This document shows, in pieces, positions 20,175 through 30,546 of a DNA stretch of 64,000 bases (positions are counted from its first letter, which is position 1; each line of letters begins with the position of its first letter). A model generated the notes under the pieces. The model saw only the letters and a program-made list of their open reading frames with translations. It searched no databases and was not told the DNA's origin. Both the position numbers and the translations under genes were made by a program. The DNA is taken from NCBI GenBank assembly GCA_917880885.1, contig OU862927.1:41071571-41135570 (forward strand), in the 5' to 3' direction. The DNA is from Limnephilus marmoratus (lineage: Eukaryota; Arthropoda; Insecta; Trichoptera; Limnephilidae).

Positions 20175-21727
20175 TTATTTATTTTATTTATTTATTTATT
20201 TGTACACGCCCAATTAGGGCTTTTACATATGATAAAATTAAAAATGCATTTGTTATAATCAAAGAATTAAGAGATAACAATTAAATAAGTATCAAGTATA
20301 GATTTTTTAACTTAAAACAAAGAGTAAATTATAGAATACACATTCATATACATTTAAAGAAGTGATTTTCTTGCAGCTTAAAAGCAACAGAATAAAATAA
20401 AGGATACACATTCATATACATTCGACACATATTGAAAATTTATAAACATTTCAAATTTATCTAGATAGACATACAGATTTAATGACAATGTTTTTATAGG
20501 TTGATAGACTTTCAGTACCGTTGGTTTTCATGTAATATTTATTCCCTGTACTGTGCAGTCGGTTCATTACTGAGTTTATTTCTGAATTGGTACCTGAATT
20601 GTTACAATGGTAAGGTACAATCTGACGAACCGTTCTACTAGGCACATGAAAATTAATCAGCCTAAGGAGTTCAGGGGAGTCAAACATGTTATTAACAATT
20701 TTATACAGAAAAAATAGATCAGTACATATTCTTCTTTCTTTTAATGTAGCGAGGTCCATAATTTTCAACAGTGACATGTAGCTAATATTTTCAATAGGAA
20801 TTCCTAATCTATAATTTATATTTCGTAAAAATTTATGTTGGATTCGCTCGATGGATTTTTCACGAATATTGTAAAATGGATTCCAAATGGTTGAGTTGAA
20901 TTCTAAATGACTTCTGACAATGGATGAATATAATATTTTTAAAGTTTTTAAATTTTTGAAATCTTTTGAAGTTCTTAAAATGAAACCCAGCATTTGCATC
21001 GCCTTAGTGGTTATATTATTAATGTGGGAGATAAATGATAATTTTGTGTCAAATATTATCCCCAGGTCTTTTATTTCGGGTACAGATGCTAAGGCTTGAT
21101 TGTTCATCCTATATGTGAAAATCAATGGGTTATTCTTCCTATAAAATCTCATGACTTGACACTTTTTTACATTAAGGGTTAATTTATTTTGGATACACCA
21201 ATCAGAAAAGCTAATGAGATTTGATTGTAAGAATAAGCAATCATTAATATTGTCTATAATTTGGTAAATTTTCATATCATCTGCGAACATCAATATAAAG
21301 ACACGAGTAAATACATTTGTAACGTCATTTATAAATATGTTAAAAAGAATGGGTCCTAGATGTGAGCCCTGGGGCACGCCACTTGTAGCTTTAAATGTGT
21401 AGGACAGTTGACCTTTGATGCAGACAGTAAGTTCTCGATTAGACAAATAATTCATAAACCAGGATAGTAAGTTACCAGTTATGCCATATTCCGCCAGTTT
21501 GTTAACAAGAATTTTAAGGCAAACCTTATCAAACGCTTTGCTGAAATCAGTATATATGGAATCGACTTGTTGTCTATTAGCAAGTGCCTTTGATATATAA
21601 TTTTCGTACAGGGATAGGTTGGTTAAGGTTGATCTGCCCGAGACAAAACCATGTTGACAAGTTGTAATGATGGATTTCACGCTAGGGTTTATCTTTATAA
21701 GAATCAATTTTTCGAAAAGCTTGGGTA
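20175..21727 (-). mobile_element. LINE-c, 5'-truncated, with TGGATAT target duplication
   Basis: Flanked by TGGATAT at 20168-20174 and 21728-21734. The 3' end has an (AAAT)n tail (20175-20200) preceded by a small stem GCCC/GGGC at 20208-20220. The coding part is the RT only. The low decay and intact duplication suggest a fairly recent insertion. Confidence 0.85.
20457..21727 (-). CDS. Reverse transcriptase of LINE-c (N-terminally truncated)
   Basis: 416 codons from the first Met; the frame is open about 20 bp further upstream (KLFEKLI, the usual RT finger motif). Motifs: CQHGFVSGRST, YTDFSKAFDKV (motif A), SGVPQGSHLGPILFNIFIND (motif B) and LMFADDMKIY (motif C, about residue 140), then IKDLGIIFD and a C-terminal region. 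No endonuclease, because of 5' truncation. This family is distinct from LINE-a and LINE-b: the GVPQGSHLGP and FADDMKIY wording is closer to Jockey-type elements common in insects. Confidence 0.9.
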
Positions 21728-22005
21728 TGGATATGTTGTGAGGCTGAAGGTAAGTGTGGAGGAGAAGGAGATGGGGAAGAGGAAGGTGGGGAAGTACTTG
21801 GCTATTCAGATCTAGTCACCAAATACGGCTAAAGCCATTTCAAGCGACGTTTCAATTCTGAATGGTGGTCCTACGCCAGGGCGATACTGAGAATATCTTA
21901 CATTCTCATTGAGTTATGAAATCATTACCTATACTATAAAATTCATCTGATTGCGATGAAACTTTGGTTATTTGTTGATCGCACGCCCGCGAAGTTTTCA
22001 CTGTA

Positions 22006-22337
22006 TAATAATAATAATAATAATGTTTTATTCCAGGATGTGGGGAGGATAGTGCAATCCCACACGTCCCATTAAGTTGTACATATTTACACAACAGATA
22101 AAGTAAAAAGAAAAGAAAAAAAATATAAATAAAAAAATAAAAAACATAAGCGATAATAGAAATAAAATAAATAATCTATTATAATGTAGGACGTGGTCTG
22201 GGGTGAGCTCGGGTCCAGCGCTCGCTCAGGAGTGGCGCTTGGTGCTGGAAGGCTGCAATCATCACTGTGTTATCGGAAGCCATTAGCCGCATCCTGGCTC
22301 CAGTGACCCGGTGTCTCAGCTCAATAACCAGCTCTGA
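22006..22337 (-). pseudogene. LINE-d 3' end with (ATT)n tail
   Basis: The minus strand reads IELRHRVTGARMRLMASDN and PRPRPTL-stop, then an A-rich 3'UTR, a hairpin (22036-22069; TGTGGG with CCCACA and GGA with TCC) and a trinucleotide tail (22006-22023). The peptide is not one I can place in a named clade. The tail and hairpin point to a LINE 3' end. Confidence 0.5.
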
Positions 22338-22339
22338 CG

Positions 22340-22560
22340 TTATGAAATTTGAATAAAAAGTTTACAATAGTTGTTTGAAAAATGTGTGTATTTCCTACAG
22401 TTCAGCGGCAGCGAGGGAAGGCGGAAGGGGAGGGGAATCCGGGAGGGAAGGAACGGATGCGGGAACGGGGACGCGTGGGAAAAGACACGCAGATAGAAAC
22501 AATTTCTTTGAGTGGCATTGCAAACCATGCCTGGTAATCGCTTGCCATTAACCTTCGTAT
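22340..22560 (-). repeat. Repeat family D, copy 2
   Basis: Has the family blocks (ATGAAATTTGAATAAAAA; GTGTGTATTTCCTACAG; polypurine core; ACAATTTCTTTGAGTGGCATTGC). Orientation is opposite to copy 1. Confidence 0.55.
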
Positions 22561-22564
22561 ACTC

Positions 22565-23940
22565 GCGCACGGTGTCTCAGACCGAGATTTTATTTCGGTC
22601 TGAGACACCTGTACTATTTTATCTGTATTATTTTAACTATACACTTTTAAAAAATAATTGGTTTTCATTACATAAGGAGGGTATAATTGAATAAAAAAAA
22701 GAAAAATATTGACGCTTTTAGTTTATTTGGTAGAAACAGACTTTCAACTCAGCTCCTCATAAAGAACACAATTTTTTGTACTCTAACTTTAATAACCAAA
22801 ATAAACTTTTTCATGTGTTAATTTAAAAAAAACTCTTAAATTTAATAAGTGAAAGTATCAACAAAAATTAAATATTATAAAATTAAGAATTACCCAATCT
22901 TTATTAGGATATTTGGATAGTTATTGTTACTTATCTAATTGACTGATAACAGTAAATAAGTATCATACATCTACTTAGCACCACTAAATAATGCCTAATA
23001 ACAAATTAAGAAACTATTCAAATAAGTCCCATTGTTTTTAATTTTTGAGAAAACAACGAATTATTGATTTGTCGGTATGAGAGACCAACGCGCGAGCATA
23101 GGAAGGTTAATAAAATACACTCTATAATATAATGAATTATGTAAATGTTTTGGGTTTAATAGCAGGTATGTCGGTAGTATTAAGGTAAGTACGCCCTTCA
23201 TACCATGCATATTGAAATGTTATATCTTGCCGAACAGTTTGTTCAGATGCACAACATGGAAATGGTTAACCTTGTTGAAAACGGATCAGGGATGTGTGTA
23301 ATGTAATATTACTACTGGGAAGAATAATTATTACTGTCTAACATAAGCCTGCCTATTTGCAATTTAGTTTACAATGTTCACCAGGCGTTTTCATAATAAG
23401 GAACACCAATCAATTTTTAAATGAATATTCACATCTTGGATACCAGTTTTTTTAATTAAAATATCGTTTTCACAGATAAAATAATTTACTAATTTGAAAT
23501 TTTTCAAAGCTAGCTAAAACTATCTGACAAGGTATAAAGCCGACAAGAGAAGTGGCCTGGATGCGCGACCGCCAAATTACGAAGTCAGTGCTACCGCTAA
23601 GTAAACTTCACTGTTTAAAATAGCCTAATCACTCTGTTTATTTCAAATAATTGCGGCAAAACAGCTCACAATTCAGTAATTTCAGCGAGTATAAAGTTCA
23701 GTCGCAGGAATTTGCAAACTATCGTTGCTCGATGGCACAGACTTGATTACGTGGAGTTCAAGATTGAGCGATTCAAGGTATGCACCCTAGTCGGCCTTGC
23801 CGAGGAACATGTCGCATAAGATTTAAAGATTCAACTAAAAAAAAGTAGGACTGTTAGAGATAACAAAAATTTACTGTGTAAATTCAATGTTTAAAATATA
23901 TATTTTCTCGAAATATTCTTCTTCCAAAAAACGAAAACTG
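22565..23940. other. No gene supported
   Basis: AT-rich; a small inverted repeat GGTGTCTCAGACCGAGA / TCGGTCTGAGACACC lies at 22570-22607. No family resemblance elsewhere. Confidence 0.4.
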
Positions 23941-23944
23941 ATTT

Positions 23945-24420
23945 AGTAATAGGTTAAATAATGTATTTGAAGTTCCACTGTGTAAAACAAGGCTAGCGCA
24001 AAGACATGCGTATTTTATTACACCAAAATTGTATAATTCTCTCTATAAGACTACAGAAATTGAATGTAAAAACATAATATCCTCCTACAGCAAATATAAA
24101 TATGTTAAAAAGTCTTGGATAAATACCGTTGATGCAAACACTTACTTGCTGTAATGTCACATCGACCTGATGTAACTTAACATGTCGTTTGAATTGTAAT
24201 TCAGTAAGCACTAATTTTATTTTTTGTTTATTTAATTTTATCTTTTAATCTCTTCAAAGATATAACGTACTTTTGTGTATGAGTAAATTTTAACTGTTTT
24301 AAAACACGCACAAGTATATCCACGAACTGGCGATGCCTGTGTGGGTAAAAAAGCCTGTATATATATTGTACAATTATCAATGTGTGTACCAAAAAATATT
24401 AATAAAAAAAAAATATATAT
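23945..24420 (+). pseudogene. LINE-e: RT C-terminus and 3' end
   Basis: The plus strand reads FEVPLCKTRLAQRHAYFITP and KLYNSLYK, ending at a TAA near 24155. This is the last domain seen in LINE-a (QVPYIKSNFAKKHESYLAPY). A weak stem (CGCACA with TGTGTG, about 24305-24345) and an A-rich tail ending near 24418 follow. 5'-truncated. Confidence 0.65.
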
Positions 24421-24421
24421 A

Positions 24422-24892
24422 TCCAGTTGGTTTAGAAAAAAATACGGTATACCTAATTAGACAAAATAACTCCGTGTATCCGTGCAGGGAGGAAGTACCG
24501 ATGATTAATTAAATAAGTATATAACATATTTTTTTCATTAAAATGCATCAAGGATAAAACAACTTATAGTACGAAAAATCGACACTGTAAATAAGTTTAT
24601 TTGATATCCATACCAAATGGCATTAAAGGTCGACAAGTCGATTTTAGATTTAAAATTGATGAACAATGTACCAAAAATCATAATTTTAAAATAATTATTA
24701 TTTCGGGGGGCCAACTGTTGGGGATCAACTGTCGGATCACCGAAAAAACTATTGAAATGACAGCCCTGATTAATCAAGTATTTGATTAGTTAGTTACGGA
24801 TACATCAATGTTTTCATCGTCAGATTTTACGGTTAGTGTTTCGTAACAGCTTCTAATAAAGAATTCATCTTAAAATATAATAATTACGTAAA
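24422..24892. other. Upstream region of the TIL gene
   Basis: No coding. It should hold the promoter and 5'UTR of the gene whose first coding exon starts at 24893. A TCAGATTT at 24820-24827 could be an arthropod initiator (TCAGT-like), but no TATA box is placed correctly. Confidence 0.3.
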
Positions 24893-24962
24893 ATGTGGGT
24901 GAAAACGTACTCGAATTATTGTATTACTATCATTGTCATCTTTCTAATTTGCAAAAATATGG
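24893..24962 (+). CDS. TIL-domain protein, exon 1 (signal peptide)
   Basis: ATG at 24893 opens 23 codons with a hydrophobic core (CITIIVIFLIC) after a positively charged start (MWVKTYSNY). This is a plausible signal peptide, so the product is secreted. The exon ends at G24962 (phase 1), followed by the donor GTGAGT at 24963. Joining to the acceptor at 27664 gives a continuous GGT codon and reads ...NMGFVVIPSC. The compatible phase and the signal peptide just before a cysteine-rich domain are the evidence for pairing these exons. The intron is about 2.7 kb. Confidence 0.6.
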
Positions 24963-25008
24963 GTGAGTTTTGCATATTTTTTATGATATTATTATCTTGT
25001 GCATATTG

Positions 25009-26333
25009 GGCGCTTTTATTATAACCGTGACGATCCAAGATTACGATACCATGATGGCATAAAAAAAGGAAAAAACGTACGTTATTTATTCTAATAATGC
25101 TGCAGCTCTTTCTTACACATTACATTATGGTGAGACAAAATATGAGACACAACGTACGTGTGTCTGTTTCCTAGAAAGTACTGTTTTTTACCTTTGAAGG
25201 AAACAGATATATCGTATTGCGATCCGGCTACGACGACGGGAATTACGTATCATTTTCTTTACACGTGTGAGGGAGATGTATGATAATGATTGCATGTTAC
25301 CTTTACGTTTACCATTTGTATCATTTTCGAATATTGTTACATAGAGTGTAAGGAAGAGTTGCAGAATAGGCCACTTGCATGGATTTCATAACGACTTGGA
25401 AAAAATCGTGTGGATAGATTTTTTTACCAAGGTTACGAAAATGTCAGGAAAAATAAATAAATCCATTATTTGGGCTCGTGACGTCACTACATGAAAAAGT
25501 CCCGTCTCCGAAAATGTTCCTTTTAATTTTGTAAAATTCCTGTTGATTTTTTTTTATAAGGCAACACCTTGATTTCAGGCGAATTTTTTAATTTGATATT
25601 TAACGTTCACTAGATTTATTGTTTGTTCTCTGCGAACTTATTATTTGGTTTGTCTTTTTAACAGATGTTATGAAGAGAATCCCGTACATTTTATGCTGTC
25701 TGTACGTGTTTTAGAGGTGTAATGGTAATGGTGCTGATTTAAAAAAAAAACATATTTTATAATATTCTTATTATTATTATAATTTACAAGGTCAAGTATA
25801 TTATATTAGAATTAGTAATATAGACGTTGAACATTATAATGATTTATGATCAATAAGATGGATCAAGGAAAAAATATTTATGAGATGTAATATTTTTGGT
25901 ATGCCTCGTTATTCTCCTGTGCAATTCGTGTGGAAAACGTAATTTTTTAAAACTGATTTTCAGCTATGTAATTATTTTCGCGACCATAAAATTACGTCCC
26001 GTCTTTCCGGTTTATAAAAAATGGTCTGATTTTTCGGATTGAAATTTTCAAAAAATCGCCAGCGTTTCAAAAATACGATTTAAAAAAAATACAGAATGTC
26101 TTAGAATATTTGCCTAAGCTGGAATTTTTTTTTTTAAATGTGATGCAAGTGGCCTATTATATATAAGAACAAAAGCAAAACCATCAGCGCATTGACGTTT
26201 GACGTTTTTGAATTTTTGGAATTCATTCACACCTCATTATTATCCTGGTAACTATATTCCATAATTACCTTTTAAGTTTTTTTTATGCCGTCACGGTACC
26301 GTAATCGTGGATCGTCACTTTAATTATAAAAGC
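25009..26333. mobile_element. Foldback/MITE element with about 55-bp TIRs
   Basis: Left TIR 25009-25063 and right TIR 26282-26333 match in reverse complement (GTGACGATCCAAGATTACG; GGCATAAAA). A single related TIR occurs at 63309-63360. No transposase is inside. It lies in the intron of the TIL gene. The superfamily is not determined. Confidence 0.7.
25367..26156. mobile_element. Nested MITE with TA ends
   Basis: Short TIR TAGGCCACTTGCAT (25367-25380) and its reverse complement ATGCAAGTGGCCTA (26143-26156) lie inside the larger foldback element. The flanking TA could be the duplication used by Tc1/mariner-type elements. No coding capacity is recognised. Confidence 0.5.
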
Positions 26334-26480
26334 GATCATTAACTAAAAATATCACTTAACGGAAATTTTTGCGGATTCAAAAACTACTTTTCAGATAAAT
26401 TGAAGCGCATCAAGAACATTCATTTTTATTTATTGTTATCAGTTTATTTTGTAGAACTCCATTTTAATTTTTTATTTATT

Positions 26481-27070
26481 TTATATATTTAATAATATTA
26501 TTATTCAATGCATAAAAAAAGTTTATTATAAACAAGTTCTGCTTCTGCTTCGTAATGTTATTATACAATCACTATGTTAATATTATCATTTTCGATACTA
26601 TGTATTTTCGTTATCACTATGTTTAAACATACATGTATATAATTTTTTGGGTACCATGCCTGTTTTATATACTTAAATAAAATAAAAAAATAAAAAAAAT
26701 AAATAAATAAGTAATTATTATTATGAGTTACATCTGTTTCGCCCTCTGAAGGCATTGTGGTTGTTACCACCTACAGACGATGTATTTATGTCATTTATAG
26801 ACAGGTACTTATGATGTCAAAATGAATAGCTTTTAATTAGGTACAGACACAGGTAATAATAATTAAAAGCTATTCATTTTGTCATCATAAGTACCTGTCT
26901 ATAAATGACATAAATACATCGTCTGTAGGTGGTAACAACCACAGTTTGATAATGCCTTCAGAGGGCGAAACAGCTGTAACTCATAATAATAATTACGAAG
27001 CAGAAGCAGAACTTGTTTATAATAAACTGTTTTTATACATTGAATAATAATATTATTAAATATTTAAAAT
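26481..27070. repeat. Near-perfect palindrome with interrupted left arm
   Basis: The centre is near 26844, with a loop of about 10-20 bp. The arms match for over 200 bp (for example ACCTGTCTATAAATGACATA on the right arm against its complement on the left). The left arm is interrupted by a 154-bp insertion. Such a fold would form a hairpin in single-stranded DNA or RNA. It sits in the TIL intron. Confidence 0.85.
26557..26710 (+). mobile_element. Short retro-insertion with GTAAT duplication
   Basis: GTAAT occurs at 26552-26556 and 26711-26715, and the uninterrupted right arm has the site only once, so the insertion and its 5-bp duplication are direct observations. The insert ends in an AAATAAATAA-rich tail, as in a 5'-truncated LINE 3' end. 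No coding remains. Confidence 0.7.
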
Positions 27071-27149
27071 AAAAATAAAAAAAAATAAAAAAAAATCATT
27101 TTTATTTAATTTATCGAGAAATACGAACAACGCAATATATTATTAATTT

Positions 27150-27560
27150 GTCATGTGAGAAAAAAAATCTCTTAGAGCACCTGTCATCTTTAGGGATGCT
27201 GTGTGGAGGATATATTTAGGAAGAAGAGGAAGTTCTGGTTAGGAAAAAGGTACGAGGAACGTAGGAATCTGGGGATTAGTGAGTCCATGAGTGACGGGTG
27301 CATGAATCCATCCTTCTAACTGCGGTGCAAGGCGATGGGTCGAGAGAATCCGTCTGGAGCGATCAAAAGGACTCCCTCAACCAGTCTCAGTCGGTGGGTA
27401 GACACATCCGCCACCAAGTTCTAGACAAACCTCACCCCCTGTAACTAAGCACCTCTGCTTAATTACCTAACGTAGCGAGCCACTTGCGGTGACCTATATC
27501 GGAGGTCTTGGCAATCCAATAAATGGGGCCAGCGGTACCATACCCGCCTCTCAAATTGTT
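27150..27560 (-). mobile_element. SINE-B copy, long form
   Basis: Carries the family order on the plus strand: CTGTCATCTTTAGGGATGC, TAGGAATCTGGGG, GGTGCAAGGCGATGGGTCGAG, CTCCCTCAACC, CAAACCTCACCCC, TAACGTAGCGAGCCACTTG and CCAATAAATGG. The hairpin near the poly(A) end is decayed. Located in the TIL intron just before exon 2. Confidence 0.7.
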
Positions 27561-27664
27561 GATTATTTGAAAACCGATATTAAGTTCTTGATAAAAGACC
27601 GCCTAACCGTCTTTTAGGAGACCGCATTGAAGTACGAGTATGTATATAAGTAATTTGTTTGCAG

Positions 27665-27830
27665 GTTTCGTGGTGATTCCTTCCTGCCAGCCCATTCAGG
27701 TGTACAAGATGTGCAATTCCCCTTGTCCTCGGACCTGCAGAAGGATTGTTTCCTTGGCGAGTGGTTGCGGGGTGCTCTGCGCAAAGGCTTGCATATGTTT
27801 ACCTGGATACAAACGGATGGACAATGGAAT
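27665..27830 (+). CDS. TIL-domain protein, exon 2 (trypsin-inhibitor-like cysteine-rich domain)
   Basis: Acceptor TTTGTTTGCAG ends at 27664 and donor GTAAGT starts at 27831. The exon encodes eight cysteines in the TIL order: C-x7-C-x3-C-x3-C-x9-C-x3-C-x3-C-x1-C, followed by LPGYKRMDNG. This fits the TIL family, small secreted serine-protease inhibitors with ten cysteines; the last two and the P/V after 'NG' would be in the next exon (phase 2 end). Insects use such proteins to restrain proteases in haemolymph, venom, gut or silk. I could not find the next exon with a convincing acceptor before the LTR element at 29855. Confidence 0.8.
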
Positions 27831-28311
27831 GTAAGTAAATACTATTCTTAGTGCTAGTAACCGGAGCCTGTGCTACGGTACTGGCATCGCACACCGTTAA
27901 CACTTTAGTGACGGTAAAAGAGTTAGGTAATAAGCTTAAAAAACAATTTATTTTGTTTGGGGAACTAAAAGTTTACATTGATAACAGAGTAGTATCTATA
28001 AATTTCTATAACATAAACATAAAAATAATATGAATACCAGAAATGACTCAATCAGAATTTCCAACACCTGAAAGTCATAATTCATAATTGATGAAAATCC
28101 CCCAAAACGGCATTACCAAAATTATCAGAAGTATCTTCAATTAGCTTAACCAATCAGGTCTCTACACGCAAACCGCTTGATAATCACCTTCAACCCGGGT
28201 ACTCCGTTCTAGATATAAGAGTTGATTTGCACTCACTTAAGTCTTAGCTTCTGTACCGAACAGACATGCAAAAGTTATTAGTTTGAGACAAAAACTCAAC
28301 ACATAAGGCCT

Positions 28312-28345
28312 CTGAAGATGGACAGTGAGATCTGTCCGAATCGTT
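28312..28345 (+). other. Hammerhead-like stem motif, second locus
   Basis: CTGAAGAT, then a perfect stem GGACAG/CTGTCC with a loop TGAGAT, then GAATCGTT. It shares the flanks and stem position of the foldback at 19792-19899 but has a different loop and stem end. The conserved edges with a changed paired interior suggest an RNA structure. Confidence 0.4.
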
Positions 28346-28349
28346 AGGA

Positions 28350-29520
28350 GTTAAGAGCGTTTAACCAGCCAGCGGCCGAAAATCCACATTTCGTCGAAAG
28401 TTGTTCTTAGGATTGTGCAGGGCGGTTACAATGAGAAAGATTAATTATTCGCCGTACCAGCTATTTTAAATTACAACTCAATATCGATTTTATTTCATTT
28501 CAAATTTGTTTTAATTTATACCTACATCCAAAAATGCTGAAAGGCGTGATGATAAAACTATTAAAATAATGTATATTTGTAATTATTTTTTGATTATAAA
28601 TATTTATCCTTTTTCAATAATGTCTAATTTAAATAGAATGTTAAAAAAATCTGAAATATATTAGTTTATAAGGGCGCAAATAAATACACAAACGGACCAA
28701 TTTTCGTCAAGAAACACTTGTACGTAAATATTTTTTAATGATTTTATTACTAAAATTAAAATTCTAAAACATACTATTGATACCCACATAATGTATTGAC
28801 TTATTTTACTGCATGATTATATGATTTGAAATGGGTGTGGTATAATACAAAATATGTTTTGAAAATTTAACAAATCTGCCAACGACCTATGGTATAACCT
28901 TATTATACTAAAAATAAACACTTTTTCTCAAAATTTAAAACATGCGACTGCTAGATAAAAGAACAATCTTTCGAAATCCATTTATAATTTTTTGTGGAAA
29001 AGAGTCAATACGTCTAAAATCTGATTTAAAAATGACATATTTCTGGTTTTCTCTGGTAATACCCTCTTAAAAAGTCCTTTAAGGACTACGTTACGCGGGT
29101 AAACCGAGAAAATTGTTCTACATATATGTATTAGTGAAGTGATTTTAGAGATGATACGTTACAAGAAACAAGTTATTTGGGTGGGAATGGGGAAGGGGTA
29201 GGATGCACGATGAATGAAGGAGTTCTGCTGAGAATTAGTGTTGCACGAAGGGAGGCTCTAATTTATATCTGATCTGACAAGCCATTCTGCTATATCTTTT
29301 GTGGGAACGAGATAGTTCTCGGCCGAGATCTGCTGTCAGATTTGTGTGATTTTTAATGGTTGTTATTTGCTTTTTTCTGTGGGCCAATGTCAGAATTTCA
29401 GCTGTGAGCTGTCTCTTATTTTAGTTTAGGTCGTTTTACACACGAATTCATGCAAGTATGCATGATTATTTAATCATTTATTTTTTGAAAATTTGTAATT
29501 CGTCAGTATTCATTCAGAAT
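28350..29520. other. No gene supported
   Basis: AT-rich; no family resemblance on either strand. It might hold an intron of the TIL gene. Confidence 0.35.
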
Positions 29521-29524
29521 TGTA

Positions 29525-29685
29525 ACGTTACTTGAAATGGCTTTAGCCGTATTTCATGACTAGATCTCAATAGCCAGGCACATTTTCCACATCTCCTTCC
29601 CCTCCCCACTATCTTCAGCATCACAACATACCAAAATTGAGGATGCCATAGTCTCACTGGCTCGAGACGGTTGGGACTCTTGTGT
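29525..29685 (+). mobile_element. SINE-A copy 3, 5'-truncated
   Basis: Matches the body and 3' end of the full copy at 57541-57923: ACTTGAAATGGCTTTAGCC, CTAGATCTCAATAGCCAGG, CTTCAGCATCACAACATACC, TAGTCTCACTGGC, GGTTGGGACTCTTG. The head is absent and there is no poly(A). Confidence 0.75.
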
Positions 29686-29854
29686 TATATTCAGATATAA
29701 ACGTTATATTACATGCAAGTAGGAATCTTTACCGTTTTTTTGCTAAGCCGACTGCACGTGCAAGTATGTCGTATTTTGGGATTGCCGCATGCTACTTCGG
29801 AGAGACGAAATTATTGGTAAAAATATTTTTACAGCAGATTTTCACTCAAGATGC

Positions 29855-30525
29855 TGTTACGTAACAGAATCGGCTCCCGAGCGGAAGGTTAAGTGAATCG
29901 TCCCCACTACACGTGCCTACCGTTTCCTCTCCCCGCACCGCGCGACCACCCCGCGCAAAGCACCAAAGCGCCGGGCGGCCCGCCGGCCGCCACTCCTTCG
30001 CTGGCCCTCGGCCAAGCGACTGCGCCACGCGCGATTTGCGCTATTTGTGCTCCACGATATTAACTCCGCGATGTATTGTTTGCAATTGTGTTGTGAACGG
30101 AATCCAGAAAAGATGGCAGACCACGCATCTAGCTATGTGAGTACCAACTCGCTTCCTCCCCCCCACCGTGTGCTTTGAACCGTTTGTAACTTCATTTAAA
30201 CGCATAGAGAGAGGGAGAAATCCTCGTTAGGTCAGTAGGGTAGTTTAACTTGTGTTTTGTGCCGACACTGGCCGTATGTGTATCACCCTGTTCTGTTTAT
30301 TGAATAAACCCTTTAAATGCAAATACTGTGTACTGATTGAAGAGGGAGTCCCGGGGATTTTGAGGAGAGGAGGGGAAGGAAGAATTGACCAAGCGAACCA
30401 CTGGCACTCGCCCTGTTTTTAGGAGGAATCATGTTCGAGCCGGTTTGAGCTAACCGACGGCTGTTATTGTGTGTGTTTTACAGGAATAGGGCCTGGGGTA
30501 GGCCGCAGCAGCAGCGCCCCCAGCA
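29855..30525 (+). repeat. 5' LTR
   Basis: GC-rich first third (CpG-dense at 29930-30030), polyadenylation signal AATAAA at 30303-30308, and a possible splice donor TATGTGAGTACC near 30135. A pyrimidine-rich acceptor-like TTTTACAG lies near 30476-30483. It ends CCCAGCA. Confidence 0.9.
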
Positions 30526-30546
30526 CTGGCGTTCCCAACTTAGGGG
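30526..30546 (+). promoter_or_regulatory. Probable primer-binding site
   Basis: CTGGCGTTCCCAACTTAGG follows the LTR directly. TGGCG matches the first bases of the tRNA-Lys type site (TGGCGCCCAACGTGGGGC) used by insect gypsy-like elements, but later positions diverge, so the tRNA is uncertain. Confidence 0.45.

Larger units (their letters stand above)
20103..21905 (-). mobile_element. SINE-A copy 2, split by LINE-c
   Basis: The right part (21735-21905) carries the SINE-A body in minus orientation (GTTGTGAGGCTGAAGG ... GGCGATACTGAGAATATC). The left part (20103-20140) carries its 3' end (GAAGCCAGTG ... GACTATGGCATCC). Between them lies LINE-c flanked by TGGATAT on both sides. A 13-bp perfect hairpin (20127-20139 with 20148-20160) has grown at the SINE end. 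Confidence 0.75.

Noticed and set aside
27840..29520. Final exon of the TIL gene at a TTTCAG-CTGTGAG site near 29400
   Set aside because: It gives a phase-compatible Ile-Cys but lacks the expected last cysteine and stops soon; not convincing.
29846..30140. GC-rich 60- and 75-codon ORFs repeated at 36060
   Set aside because: They lie inside the LTRs, so the duplication is explained by LTR structure; no protein family fits.
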